Program-made: the position numbers and the translations under genes
Shown here: positions 44,013 through 55,073 of the stretch, one piece after another
How the letters are laid out: each line of letters opens with the position of its first letter
Position numbering within the stretch: position 1 is the first letter of the stretch
The notes under the pieces: generated by a model
What the model saw: only the letters and a program-made list of their open reading frames with translations
Database searches by the model: none
Told to the model about the DNA's origin: nothing
Assembly: GCA_036346375.1 (NCBI GenBank)
Contig: CM070508.1
Location: 11,650,852 to 11,714,851, forward strand
Source of the DNA: Guadua angustifolia
Taxonomy: Eukaryota > Streptophyta > Magnoliopsida > Poales > Poaceae
Direction of reading: 5' to 3'
Length of the DNA: 64,000 bases

Positions 44013-44399
44013 CGAACAGGCCGAGGCGACGCGAATTTTTGCCACATGTCCTATTTGCGTCGGCTAGGCCGACGTAAATACCCCTCTCCAATTTCGAATT
44101 TTGTGGGTGCGTCATCAGCCTCTATTTACGTCGGTCGGGCCGACGTAAATAGGACACGTGGCATATTTACGTCGGTCTGGCCGACGTAAATGGGAGATTC
44201 GATGAGTCGACGTAGATATAATTGGCCGACGTAAATAGATCGGGTTCCTGTAGTGCATCTGGCAGGACAAGGTGCTGTCGCTGGAGGCCGACTTGGCCAC
44301 CTACGTCGACTGCATCCGCTAGTGCCTCCCTGGCCTACTTGACGTCTGGAACCTCATGTTGTATGCCAGGATCTTATCAAGGCCCGGACGAGTGTAACT

Positions 44400-45499
44400 A
44401 CGTACACATGCTCGGTTGGTATGCCACATGTATAGATGGTTTTATTTATGAATTAATTCCTATATATGACTGAAATTTGAGAAAAATTTTGAACGTTTCA
44501 CTGACATGTGAGACTAGGATCCACATGCCAATAAGATAATAAGTGGTTTATAAGGGATAAGTTAACCTTTTAGTGGCATATAAGAAATTGTCATTTATTT
44601 ATTAACAGATGACATGGTTAATTTTACCGTTCGGTTTTATTAGCTTTGCTGGTGTTTTGGCCTTGTCGGATAGCCAGGTTAAAGTGACGAAAAGGGTCGG
44701 TGATGAGTGACGAGTTGATGGCAACGGACGTGACATTCTTGACCGGGTTGTGTATCGGTATAGCTCTAAATCAAGGTGTTCAAAGTTGACAGGGAATAAA
44801 TTAAGCAGGAAGAGACAAGCAGATGGTTCAAGTGGAGGAGAGCGGCGCACTTGCATGTGTCGAGCGAAGTCGTGGAGGCGTCTAGCGTCATTGCATGCGC
44901 GCGTGCCGTAAATTACAGGGCATATAACATCCGAATTTCAGACGGAGAATGCATGGTACAGTAGTTTCCTTCTTTTCTACAAGAACAGAGCAAAGGCGAA
45001 AATAGGTGCTCGTGACTGTTTTGATTCTTTTTATGTGTGTCGATCAATCTGATAAAAAGCGAGTGACAGAAAGAAGCCCCCACTCTAGCAGTAGTTTGGA
45101 GAATGTACTACTGTATTTTATAAAAGTAGCCCACAAATTAATTCAGATTAGCTAATTCTGAGTCACCTGAAATTTTGTTACCCATTAGTTATGGTTGTCC
45201 TCGCAGCTTTAAATTTAGATTCACTGGAACCCGAAATATTGAGTTAGGTGGTGACGGCGGTGGAGGGGATAGGGCAAAGATGGCTAGGTGGAAGGAAGGG
45301 GAGTTGGAGTTTTGATGTGGTACCATAGGTTATTGATCCATTAGTAGCAAAATAAAATCAGTCAACTTATGAATAAACACCTGACCTCAAACCTTACACA
45401 TCCCACCGTGCACCGTAATTCCAACCGTCCAGATAACGCCGAGGCCCAGATGCGAAGTACCTGAATCTTACGTCGCCTGTGTCTGGCCCAGTGTGTTCT
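44400..45499. other. Flank of the TBL fragment, nothing recognised
   Basis: No gene or element ends are seen. Short ORFs on the minus strand (44602-44856 and 45362-45580) carry no recognised motif. Confidence 0.35.
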
Positions 45500-46290
45500 A
45501 CGTAGTGTTTGAAATATCGAATTTTCGATTATATTAAAAACTGGTAAAAATCGGTAGAAATCGAATGAGTTTGAAGTCAAATATTTTGAAATTGGCAGTC
45601 AAATTTCATCAGAAAAATTGAAAATTGACCAATTTTACCGATTTTCAGCAATTTTCATTGATTTTCAGTGATTTTTTATTTTTGGTTTCCAAGCAATTCA
45701 TTCAAATTTCTACACGCTAAAGGAAATTGAAAAAATAAAAAAAATACTAAAAAATTTCATAACAGCACTTATATAAAAAATGAAAAATAGCAATCAATAA
45801 AAAGGAACAGAGACACTTTCATATTTTTACAAAACATTACAAGATTGATAATGCTATAAAATTTTAATGGTATCATAAAGAGTTCCAAAAGACCATGTAG
45901 TAAAATTTTTAGAAATATTAGACTCATTTATTATCTCTATAAAATCAAAAACAGAAGAGTATATACAAAGACAGTAGCATTGTTAAAATAAAAAAAATAA
46001 ACAGATCTGATAATTATCTTAAAATTTTATAGAATCATTAGAATTTTTTTGGACATCACAAAAAAATCAGAAATATTAGATTTCATTTATTGCCCCTAGA
46101 AAATCAAAAACAAAATAGTATATAAAAAGACAGTGCTTACAGTAGCACAGTAAGATTTTTTAAAATACATATATCTGATAATTATCTGAAAATTTTACAG
46201 CATTATTATAATTGTCTCAGAACCTTACACAAAAAAATTTAACACATTTTGATAAATTTTCCAAATCTTTTGAATTTGCATTTGAATTTC
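45500..46290. repeat. Dispersed AT-rich repeat, copy B (partner at 9.1 kb)
   Basis: It aligns with 9060-9860 in the same orientation, including the internal duplication (segments beginning near 45920 and 46078). It starts around gtgtttgaaatatcgaattt. Beyond about 46280 the two copies diverge: copy B continues with ccaaacggtttcatatatcaaaccggttcg. No ORF is convincing. Confidence 0.7.
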
Positions 46291-46889
46291 ACTGGTTTAC
46301 CAAACGGTTTCATATATCAAACCGGTTCGATATGGTTGATAATCACGATATTCACGCTATTATCGATGATACTGTGAACTCTGGTTCTACCTTATACGTT
46401 CAATGCCTGTGGTTCTCAATCATGAGCTAGAAATGGACGGCCCATTGTGGCCTTGCTGGCGTTATACTTGTGTAGCAAAGTAAGGACTAGGGAGTTTTTC
46501 TTCATACATATACTCACTATTCTGAACTTCTCATCTAAAAAAAAAATTATGAGCTTCTGATGTTCTGGAATCTGGACCACACACACGAAACATGTACAGT
46601 GCTCAGGTCAGGTAATGTCTTTTTGTTCCATGTTATTGATTTGGCAATGCATTACAAGTTTACCACACAGCTCAATTCCAAGAAACTAAATTACAAACAT
46701 TATTGTAAGACTGGCAACCCCATCGACTTGTAAACGTATTAACCAATAATCAGGCAACAATAGCTCAGATGCAAACGTACTCCTCTTGCCTAAACCTGAC
46801 CGGATGCAAACGTATCAACAAATACAAAACAACGCGGGCGTTCTCAGAACTGCCCAAGGCGCCACTGCAGAATCACCGAAGAGGCCAGA

Positions 46890-47700
46890 GCATTGGGGAT
46901 TCGATGGCCTGCTGTTCGCAACCGAGACCCTGGAGCCCCACTCGAGAAGCTCCTTGCTCGTGTCATCCTTATGCACATCACCCCGATGAAGCAGAGGCAG
47001 TTTTTCTTGGGGCCCGTTGCTGTCGCGATCGCCTCCTTCAGCTCCTCCTGAGTCCGGACCTGTAGAAAAACAACGGCGAAGATTTGAGCAACCCAATGGA
47101 CCGTTGGCATGTAGCTCTGTTTTTAGTAGATAGTCTTTGAATTCAACCTCCATCAGCTACCGTCAGAGTTGTGGATGGCGTCGACCGGGTCCGTGTAGTT
47201 CCAGTTCTTGATGACGTTGTACGTACCGTCGTGGATCACCACCTCGATGGTGTACCCGCCGTTGTTGATGAGGAAGACGATCTTGTTCTGCCCGCACCGC
47301 AGCATCGTCGACGCATCTTGCCGTAATCGTTGGAGTAGGACCCGCTGACCACGCAGATCACAGAAGGTTCTCGCTGTACGCGCCAGCGATGGCGTTGAGC
47401 ACACTAAGGTCGCCGACTCACCGACTGTGAACGTGACCGCGTACGCGCCGACGCCGCAGGCGTGCGCGTAGCTGTCAGGTGCGTACGACGTTGAGCTCGT
47501 TGCAATAGCCGACGAGGGTCAGCCCCGTCTCGGCGATGAGGTAGTCCAGCAGCATGAGGTTGAAGTCCCTGGGACGGCGAAGACGCGGTGGAGCCGATCT
47601 GCACAAGCTGGCGCGCGAGGTACCTGCCGAGCATGGCGCCCGCTGGGGCCACGCTTGTCGTCGGCGGGTGGATGACAGCGTGGGATTTGGCGAACGGCAC
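46890..47700 (-). pseudogene. Pyruvate decarboxylase fragment, internally deleted
   Basis: On the minus strand the N-terminal thiamine-diphosphate (PYR) domain start is visible across two frames: GAMLGRYLARQLVQIGSTA, then DFNLMLLDYLIAETGLTLVG and YCNELN, then GVGAYAVTFTVG. It jumps directly to the C-terminal (PP) domain: QNKIVFLINNGGYTIEV and IHDGTYNVIKNWNYTDPVDA. After an apparent retained intron (from about 47153 to 47065, acceptor tttttctacag) comes VRTQEELKEAIATATGPKK and, frame-shifted, HKDDTSKELLEWGSRVS. Pyruvate decarboxylase converts pyruvate to acetaldehyde in fermentation. About half the protein, including the central domain, is missing. The retained intron argues for a duplicated genomic fragment and against a processed copy. 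Confidence 0.85.
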
Positions 47701-48362
47701 GTAAAGCTGAGGAAGCAGTGAGGAGTTGATGTATACATTACCTGTTTTGGACTCATGTGTCTATGATGGTACGATGGAGGTTGTGGATTTTTTTTTTCCA
47801 AAAATCATTGCTTTATCTAGTGTATGTACTTTTTTTTAAAAAAAAATCTAGTCCATTTACAAATTTAGTCTTCTTTCACACCACGAAAGATTTAACAGCA
47901 TGCAACACCTATCCTCTGCCTTGTTCGGAGAGCGTGGAAACTGACTGGTGTCATAGCATGGCGAGCACAGGAGGAGATGCGACAGTGTGCATAGCTCCTC
48001 AATGCCACGCTTGGGTAGCACGAAAGGCATCCTGCCATGGTGGCCCACACTGCTCTCACGGTGAGCAAGCTTCTGGGTATGATAAAGGATAGGTGTCGCA
48101 TGCCACGCCTTCCGCGATAGGGGAGGCAAAATTTGTAAATACATGAGCAGAGAGTGATTTGCAAAAAAACGGACCATTTTATTAGCTCTAAGCAGGATTA
48201 CAGTCCTAAACCAAATCTCTCGCATTAAGCTTAGTATCTCAAGATCTCACAAACACCACTTCAGAGTATGAGAAACTTTTTCGTAATTACATGCACAGCA
48301 TTATTACAACATCTACCGGTAAAACGAAGCTTAAACTCAACGAGAAAACAGGCTCAGCTTCC
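47701..48362. other. Spacer, nothing recognised
   Basis: No conserved motif is found. The minus-strand ORF of 122 codons (47857-48225) overlaps several others and has no recognisable domain. Confidence 0.35.
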
Positions 48363-48685
48363 TGTTGTCCGTTAGGAGTTGCGCCGCCTCCGATTTAAAT
48401 GGGATCGGATTCTGCCACCAGTCAACAAGGATTTATTATCGGTCTCCAACCCTTCGAAGGTGTGGACTTGCGGTGATTATTGAGAATGTCGCTATCGAAT
48501 AGTTTGAGGTTTTTGACAGATTGAAAAAAGAGAGTAGAGACACAAAGAGATTGTAGAAAATAATCTATTATTTCTGAATACATGTGTACAATAGGGTTAA
48601 CCGCTCCTCTATATTTATAGTTTTCGCTTAGGGTTTCGGCTGATGGGCCAAAGTGGACCTTCGTGGGCCACCAAGTTTCCTAACA
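48363..48685 (-). repeat. Probable 3' LTR of the copia element
   Basis: On the minus strand it begins tgttaggaaacttggtggcc right after a purine tract and contains a TATA-like aaaactataaatatagagg. It probably ends ctaacggacaaca. The far boundary is inferred from the TG...CA rule only, because the partner LTR is outside the window. Confidence 0.5.
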
Positions 48686-48704
48686 CTCCCTTGGCCCTTT
48701 ACCG
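48686..48704 (-). promoter_or_regulatory. Polypurine tract of the copia element
   Basis: The minus strand reads aaagggccaagggag next to the LTR start. Confidence 0.5.
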
Positions 48705-48959
48705 CGAGATGCATATGCCTTATCAAAACTCCAGAAAAACCCAGTGGGAAAAATACTTGGAGAAAGAGTGCATAACATACGCTTGCTGTGTTGCACGAAT
48801 TGCCTCATTAAAATCTTATATAAGAAAATTTCCGTAAAAAACTTATTAAGGAAAAAGAGTACAATCTACCCAATCTTCAATGCAAATCTTCGAGATTCAC
48901 GTTGGATACTCATGCTTCTCATTCAAGATTTACTTAGGAATATGTGAAAGTTCTCCCTG

Positions 48960-49455
48960 AAATCTGCACTTCTCTAAGTCTCATCATCCCAATTCCTCTA
49001 ACGCACCTTTCAAAAGTAGATGTAGGGAGTGACTTAGTGAATAGATCTGCGAGATTCTCATATGATTTAGTGTGCAGTATCTTGATCTCATTCATTTTAT
49101 GCATTTCATGAGCATAGAAGAACTTGGGGTTGATGTGCTTCGTAAGGTTACTTTTCACATATCCCATTTGCACTTGAGCAACACAAGGTGCATTGTCTTC
49201 ATAAATTATAGTGAGGGTTTGCTCAATGTTCAGACCACATGACTTCTGGATGTGGTGAACCATTCTTCGAAGCCATGCACATTCTCAGGAGTCTTCATAC
49301 AAAGCAATGATTTCCAAATGGTTTGTCGACGTCGAGACAAGAGTCTGCTTAGACAACTTTCAAGAGATTGCCGTTCCACCACAAAGGAAGACATACCCGG
49401 TTTGTGACTTGCCAGTATGCGGGTTAGATAAGTACCCAGCATCGGCGTAGCCAAC
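48960..49455 (-). pseudogene. Copia pol, RNase H part
   Basis: Segments YADAGYLSNPHTGKSQTGYV and FLCGGTAIS are followed in another frame by IYEDNAPCVAQVQMGYVKSN, HINPKFFYAHEM, ILHTKSYENLADLFTKSLP and RCVRGIGM. This is the characteristic C-terminus of copia polyproteins. It is cut on the right by the Ty3 insertion within the motif VGYADAG. Multiple frame changes make it non-functional. Confidence 0.85.
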
Positions 49456-50095
49456 TGTTGGCACCAAAAACATGAAGTAGGGTTTTCGATCGCAACACAT
49501 CGGACGAACACCGGATTCAAAATATGCTTGGCGTGCCAATTGATTTGACCTTGCAATCGATAAGGAAAGAATCGTGAAATTCAATCTAAGCCGATCTTAG
49601 AGATGAATCGGGTAAAGTAGAATCAGCCAAAGGCCGATTGAAAGGTAAACAGATTAGTCGATTAAGGCTAATCAGAAGGGTAAAGGTAGATTGATTCTGA
49701 AAAGGCGATGCGTAACAAGACAAAACGAATCAAACCTGAAAAAAATCAAAGACGATCAAACAATCGGCGATACACAACTTTATTTGATCGATGTCGACTT
49801 ACAAAAGGGAATTACAAGGCTAAAAAAAACTAAAAGCTACAGGAAATGAAAAACTGGCAGATGTGATTTGCTGTGTATGATGTCCTTCGAGCAGCCCTGG
49901 CACGCCTTATATACCCGTCACCGATCTCAATCTCGCTCATTATTTACAATATAATCCGAGTCGGCTATAGTTTCCTAATTGGTCTCTGCTTCCGGATACT
50001 TATCGATGTTATCCAAACTTTCCAAAGATGCCCCGTATTATCCAAACTCGTGATTTTGCCGATTCATCTCAAACTTACCAAATTTCGTGCAAACA
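49456..50095 (-). repeat. 3' LTR of the Tat element (640 bp)
   Basis: On the plus strand it starts tgttggcaccaaaaac and ends ttcgtgcaaaca. A TATA-like tatataagg lies on the minus strand near 49907-49915. It pairs with 60290-60934. Confidence 0.9.
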
Positions 50096-50259
50096 TATGC
50101 CCCTATTTTTGGAAGATAACTTGTTATCTTTCAAAAATTCATCGACTTCTTCCTTCATTTCTCCTTGTTGGCTAAAGAATTGCTCCAAAGAATCTTTGCA
50201 TTAATTGCGTAGTAAAAATCTTGGTGTGGTTTAATTGCTTCTTTCACCTCGAATTCCCA

Positions 50260-53254
50260 CCGCCATTTTCAACTTTTCACCGTATATATATATGGGACCC
50301 CACGGTCATTTTCACGCCTTCCACTCTCAAACCATCTTCAATCGGCTTCTCTTCTTTTGCACTGTGTTTCCAACTCCAAGTCGGCTGAATGGACTCTTCA
50401 AAGGTACTCATCCCGATCCCGAAAGCAATGACCAATATTACTTAGGACCAGTAGGGAATCTAAATGCCGATACAGTGATTAATGAAAAAATCCCTAGGCT
50501 TCCTTTATCGGCTCAAGGTTACAACATAGCGAGAATGGGAAAAAGTTTTAGATGGGGAATGGGATGGAGAATGGGCATAGCCGAGTGCCTCCTTTGGGCT
50601 TAGCCAACCTTTAAGCTTAGCCAACGAGCCCTTGGTGGCCACGGCATGCTATTTCTGGTCAGACACTTTCAATGCCTTTCTTTTCCGGACTGGCCCCATT
50701 GGCCCAACACTTCTAGATATAGCCGAGTTGTGTTGTCTTAGGCCCGATGGCCAACAAATATCGGCTTTTAGTGGTAAACCCAAGTATAAGCTGATCCGAT
50801 CCAAAGGCGAAGGATGGTCAAAATATGTTCAGCATAACAACAAGGTGAATGGGCTAGTGTCGGATGAAGAACATGTGGCTTTTCTCAATCTATGGTTAGA
50901 AAGATTCTTGTTTTGTGGAGCTTCTCTTGGGCCAACTCAAGTATACCAGTTAGTGGCAGAGCAGCTGGTAGATGGTCGTCGGCTTGCGCTTGGAAAAATG
51001 CTTCTTGGAGCGGTTTATCAGATGATGCATGTCATCAGAAGTCGGCTTTTCTCCGGATTTGCCCAGTTTGTTGTTAGCAACATAGGTGGTCCTCTATGGT
51101 TCATTCAATTGTGTCTTTATAGCTGCCACCGATCGCTATTTTCGAGCCTCTGGAGGATTCGGCCTTTCCTCGCGAAGATTATCCCAAAGGCACTACTCCG
51201 CAATATAGAGCCAGCCGATCACCAGGGGAGAGACTTGTGATGTGCTCCAGTGGTGACACTAAGATTACCCCAGCCGATGTGAAGAAATACTTATCATTTT
51301 TTTTGAATCTGGATAGCACGACTTTTGGTCAACAGGATTTCTTCTCTTCAGTAATGTGGCCGATTTTCAATGGCCTTCATTCCTTCACTTGGATGTCGAC
51401 AGTTACGATGCCTAAACGACCTTGGAGTTGTATCGGATTTTCATTTCCTTTCATATCCTTCATGTCGGCTTAAATTCCCGAAACAGAACATTCGAACCCT
51501 CGTATGAATTTTACCATCCTTTGGTTTAAGCCCGCCAGCTGGGTTTTGGCCAAGTAGTGCCTTGTCTGTCACTTCTCAATCGCTATCTTCACCTGTATTA
51601 GTGAGAAATGCTACAAATGTTTAAATAGTTTTAGAAATAGCCGACGAGCTTCAAGTCCTTGATCCCAAAAGATTTCAAATTTTAAACTCGATCGGCCGCT
51701 GGCTCCGCTTGGTGGTCACCCGTGTCGAGGCCTTCCAGACCTCGAAGATCGACCCCATCCTAGCGATCTGACCTCAATTGTGGAGTGTAGAGAGAAATTC
51801 CTACCAGACTTTCACGAGCAAGTGACGGTGGTTTGGAAGTAAAGAAGTAAAGAATACTCAAGTGAGGATAATTCTCGACTCTATTGACTCCAGAAAATTC
51901 TTCTAAGTTATACTAATTCATCGGTAGTCATAGAGGTATCGACTTGTTTTTTCAAAGGATCCTTTCATTATTGACTCTGGTTCACCCCTCAGCTTCTAAC
52001 CACCTCATTTTTTTCCAGGATGCTGCAAACATCAAGAAGACCGCTGCGGACCCATCGAGGGATGAGGCAAAAGGGAAGAGGCCACTTCAATCGACTGGCC
52101 TAACTGGTTACACATCCGGCAATCTTCATGTTCAAAGCCCATCTCTATCAAAGATAGAGAAAAGCCGACTACCGAGTAAGTACTCTTTTAGTCGATAACT
52201 GTCGCTTATTTTTCGTTGCTAATTTTGTTATTCATTTTTTGTAGAGAAACCCAAATCCACTAAAGCCCCTGCCAGGCGACAAAAATGCACGGAACAGAGC
52301 CGAAAGTTCTCCTCGCACATCGGCCTATATAGAGGTAATTTCTTCATAATGCCCTTATCCTCTCATGCTCCAATTCTCATATATTTACCTTATGCAGCCC
52401 GGTGCGTCAAATCAAATGGCCGATATCTTGGCTGACCTTGGTACTTCTGCTCCGCAACCAATGACCCAGCCACCTATTCCTTTGTTAGAGCCGGATCCAA
52501 TGGATCTAACGAGCCTGCTCGACTTTTCTTTGGACGAGCTAGCTGATCCAGAAGCAGTGATGACCAACGATCATTCCGCCGATGTTCGCAAAATCATAGA
52601 TGCATCGATGGTGGTGTCAGCTTCTGTGGTCAAGTCTGCACCTAACATTTAGGAGAAGTTGAACCGGCTCCTTATTGAAATCAGCCAGCCAGAGTCCGCG
52701 ATCCTTGCCAATGCGCAACCTATCCGTGACGCAATGGCCGATGTGGAAGCCGACCTACCCCCTGAGGTTATGGCCGCACTTTTGAATGTATGCCACCTAG
52801 ATGAAAAGAAGGCGGAGGTTGATGCAGCCAATGCCAGAATCGCTCAACGCCAGGCCCAAGAAGCCGATCAACGCCTTCTAGACAAGATGGTGGCAGATGC
52901 AAAGGCCAAGAAGAAGCAGTTTGATGAAAGTTACTCGTCCTTGTGACTGCTAAGTCTTCTATCCGAGAGCTAGAATCGACTAAGAAGGCTCTTGAAGATG
53001 AATTAGCCAAAGTGAACGGACAATTGACTGATGCCTTGGCTGCTATGAACTTAACAGCTGCATCTTTGAAGAGCCTCAAGGATGATGTTAGCTTGGCCGT
53101 CGCTAAAGTCCGAGATCAATCGGCCAAGGTCGTTCCAGTGCTAGGCAACGCCAAGGATGATGAGAACATTGTCTATGGCATCACTGAGACTTTGGCCAAG
53201 GCAGCCGCAACACTATCGGCTTTAAGGGCTAGGATCCCTGGGTCTGGCTTGTAG
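50260..53254 (+). pseudogene. Antisense ORF of the Tat element: plant mobile domain plus coiled-coil tail
   Basis: The orientation is opposite to gag-pol, between pol and the 3' LTR. Segment one (about 50590-51240) is a plant mobile domain: TACYFWSDTFNAFLFRTGPI, PTLLDIAELCCLRPDGQ, FLNLWLERFLFCGASLGPT, LALGKMLLGAVYQMMHV and GGPLWFIQL. A frameshift near 51135 leads to MCSSGDTKITPADVKKYLSF (51237-51473). Three exons with good borders follow: 52019-52175 (acceptor tttttttccag, donor gtaagt), 52245-52334 (acceptor ttttttgtag, donor gtaatt), and from 52398 (acceptor ttatgcag). The last exon encodes an acidic stretch, LLDFSLDELADPEAVM, an in-frame TAG near 52651, then a coiled-coil rich in K, E, A and D (DEKKAEVDAANARIAQRQAQ) and, after a frameshift near 52945, ELESTKKALEDELAKVNGQL. 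Its role is unknown. PMD proteins are linked to silencing in plants; a function for the retrotransposon is conjecture. Confidence 0.75.
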
Positions 53255-53357
53255 AAACAGTGCCTCTTACTCTTTTGCTATGCTTCTATAATACGCTTAA
53301 TCGGCTGTTTAACCGATTATATTTATCTTTTCTGAATACTTGCGTTGTGCTTCTTGA

Positions 53358-55073
53358 CTATGCACCGATCCAAATGCTAGGATAGTATTTCTTTAAATAT
53401 TTCCCATTGATTGCTTTCGGTAACACAATACCTTCAAATGTCTCAAGTATGTATGCGTTTCCGTCAACAAGCCGATTTATCCTATACGGCCCTTCCCATG
53501 TTGGTGACCATTTGCCAAACCGATTATCTTTAGACCCGATCGGCAATATTGTTTTCCAAACTTGATCGGCTTCGCTAAACAACTTCAGCACGACCTTCTT
53601 GTTATATGCTCTCGCAACTCTTTTCTTGTTCTTCTCGAGCCGATTTGATGTAATCAGCCTTAATTACGCCAGATCATCCAAATTGCATAGCATCAGCTCT
53701 TTGTACTCGTCGGCAGATAAATCATTTTGCCTTGCTATTCGCATTGAGTCGATATTAACTTCTACGGGCAACACGGCTTCTTGGCCATATACCAACTGGT
53801 ATGGAGATAGCTTAGTTGATCCGTGGAACGCTAGCCGATACGCCCATAACGATTCCGATAACGTGGTATGCCAGTTTCGAGGCCTTTCATCGATTTTTCT
53901 TTTAATCAGCTTGATCAGAGTTTTGTTGGATGATTCAGCTTGTCCATTAGCCTGGGCGCAATATGGCGACGAGTTAAGCAATTTAATGCCCAAACTTTCT
54001 GCAAAGCTTCAAAACTCATTGGACATGAACACGGTTCCCTGATCGGTCGTGATAGTCTGCGGAATTCCGAATCGATGGATGATGTGCTCATTTACAAAAC
54101 CGATAGCTTCTACACTGGCGACCTTCTTGAGTGGAACGGCTTCAACCCATTTTGAAAAATAATCCGTGGTCGCGAGGATGAATTTATGGCCTTTGCTCGA
54201 TGCTGGGAATATTTGTCCGATTACATCTATTCCCCATCCTCTAAATGGCCATGGTTTAATAATCGGATGTAAAACCGATGCCGACGCGAGTTGCACATTT
54301 CCGAACTTTTGACAATTTTGGCACCCTTTATAATACTTAAAACAATCTTCTAACATCGTCGGCCAAAAATATCCTGTGCGCCTTAGTATCCACTTCATTT
54401 TGTAAGCCGACTGATGTGAACCGCAAATCCCTTCATGGACTTCCCCCATAGTGACCTTTGCTTCTTCATCACCCAGACATCTTAAAAGCAACCCTTCCAT
54501 TGTCCGATAGTATAGCTCATCCCCTAACACAATGTACTTCAATGCCTGTTGCCGAATTTTCCACTCAGTAGGCCTAGATGGGTTCATCAAATAAACTTTT
54601 ATATTTGCTCTCCAATCGGCCGTATCAAGGCAAAACACCGTTTTGTCGACTGAGTCAAGCACTTCGTATCGGCTATACTCTTTATAGCCCGATGCTGCTT
54701 GAGCCAGCGTATTAGCTCTATCATTCATTTCCCTGGGCACATGACTGATGCAAAATGAAGTAAATGTACTGATAGCACTAAGGCAACACTCCAAATATTT
54801 TGACAGTACTTCATCATTGCACCGAAATTCCCTGTTGATCTGTTGGACGACCAACAATGAATCGCCATAAGCTTCTATATCACTTACTCCGATACTCTCT
54901 AAAAGTTGAAGCCCTCTTAGCAACGCTTCATATTCGGCCTGATTATTAGAACATCGGCCATTAAGCCGATATGCAAACTCAATACTATGCCCTTTTGGCG
55001 AGGTCAATACCACGCCTATTCCGCTCCCTTCTTGGCAAATCGACCCATCAAAATACAGTTGCCAGGGAGCCAT
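53358..55073 (-). pseudogene. Tat element pol: second RNase H and integrase
   Basis: The frame 55073-54009 begins WQLYFDGSICQEGSGIGVVL, the plant-archaeal RNase H, with NNQAEYEALLRGLQLLESIG, AYGDSLLVVQQINRE and VPREMNDRANTLAQAASG. Integrase follows: HEGICGSHQSAYKM and CFKYYKGCQNCQKFG (HHCC region), WPFRGWGIDVIGQIFP, FSKWVEAVPLKK and ITTDQGTVFMSNEF. A stop near 54007 separates it from SPYCAQANGQAESSNKTLIK (53993-53664). The C-terminal part with DQVWKTILP, FGKWSPTWEGPYRI and LPKAINGKYLKKYYPS ends at 53358. Catalytic D, D and E positions are present across the breaks. No chromodomain is present, as expected for Tat. Confidence 0.85.

Larger units (their letters stand above)
37152..44255. mobile_element. 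CACTA (En/Spm-type) transposon, non-autonomous, 7,104 bp
   Basis: It begins cactacaagaatctgatc and ends gatcgggttcctgtagtg. The 3-bp TSD cat lies on both sides (37149-37151 and 44256-44258). Both ends carry many subterminal copies of tatttacgtcgg and its complement ccgacgtaaata (37175-37560 and 43740-44240), the presumed transposase binding sites. No TNP2-like transposase is visible. About 4.66 kb of its length is a nested LTR retrotransposon. A second CACTA-type terminus lies inside it near 43793. It split a TBL fragment whose frame continues across the join, which fixes the boundaries. Confidence 0.92.
36925..44395 (+). pseudogene. Trichome birefringence-like (TBL/PMR5) gene fragment, split by a CACTA element
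   Basis: Coding pieces are 36925-37151 and 44256-44395. The first reads SPEV*GNPSGVRCAKETVPL, then NWHGLLWLGTN*DMFHAVAN and SVSELRKDAHTSVHTI. The second continues IWQDKVLSLEADLATYVDCI, a stop, CLPGLLDVWNLMLYARILSR. This is the C-terminal PMR5N/PC-Esterase part of a TBL polysaccharide O-acetyltransferase, with the DxxH-type motif region (DVWNLMLY in place of the usual DxWN). The frame is restored when the CACTA and one copy of cat are removed. Three stops (one replacing the usual W before GNP) mark it as a pseudogene that probably decayed before or after the insertion. Upstream exons were not found. Confidence 0.8.
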
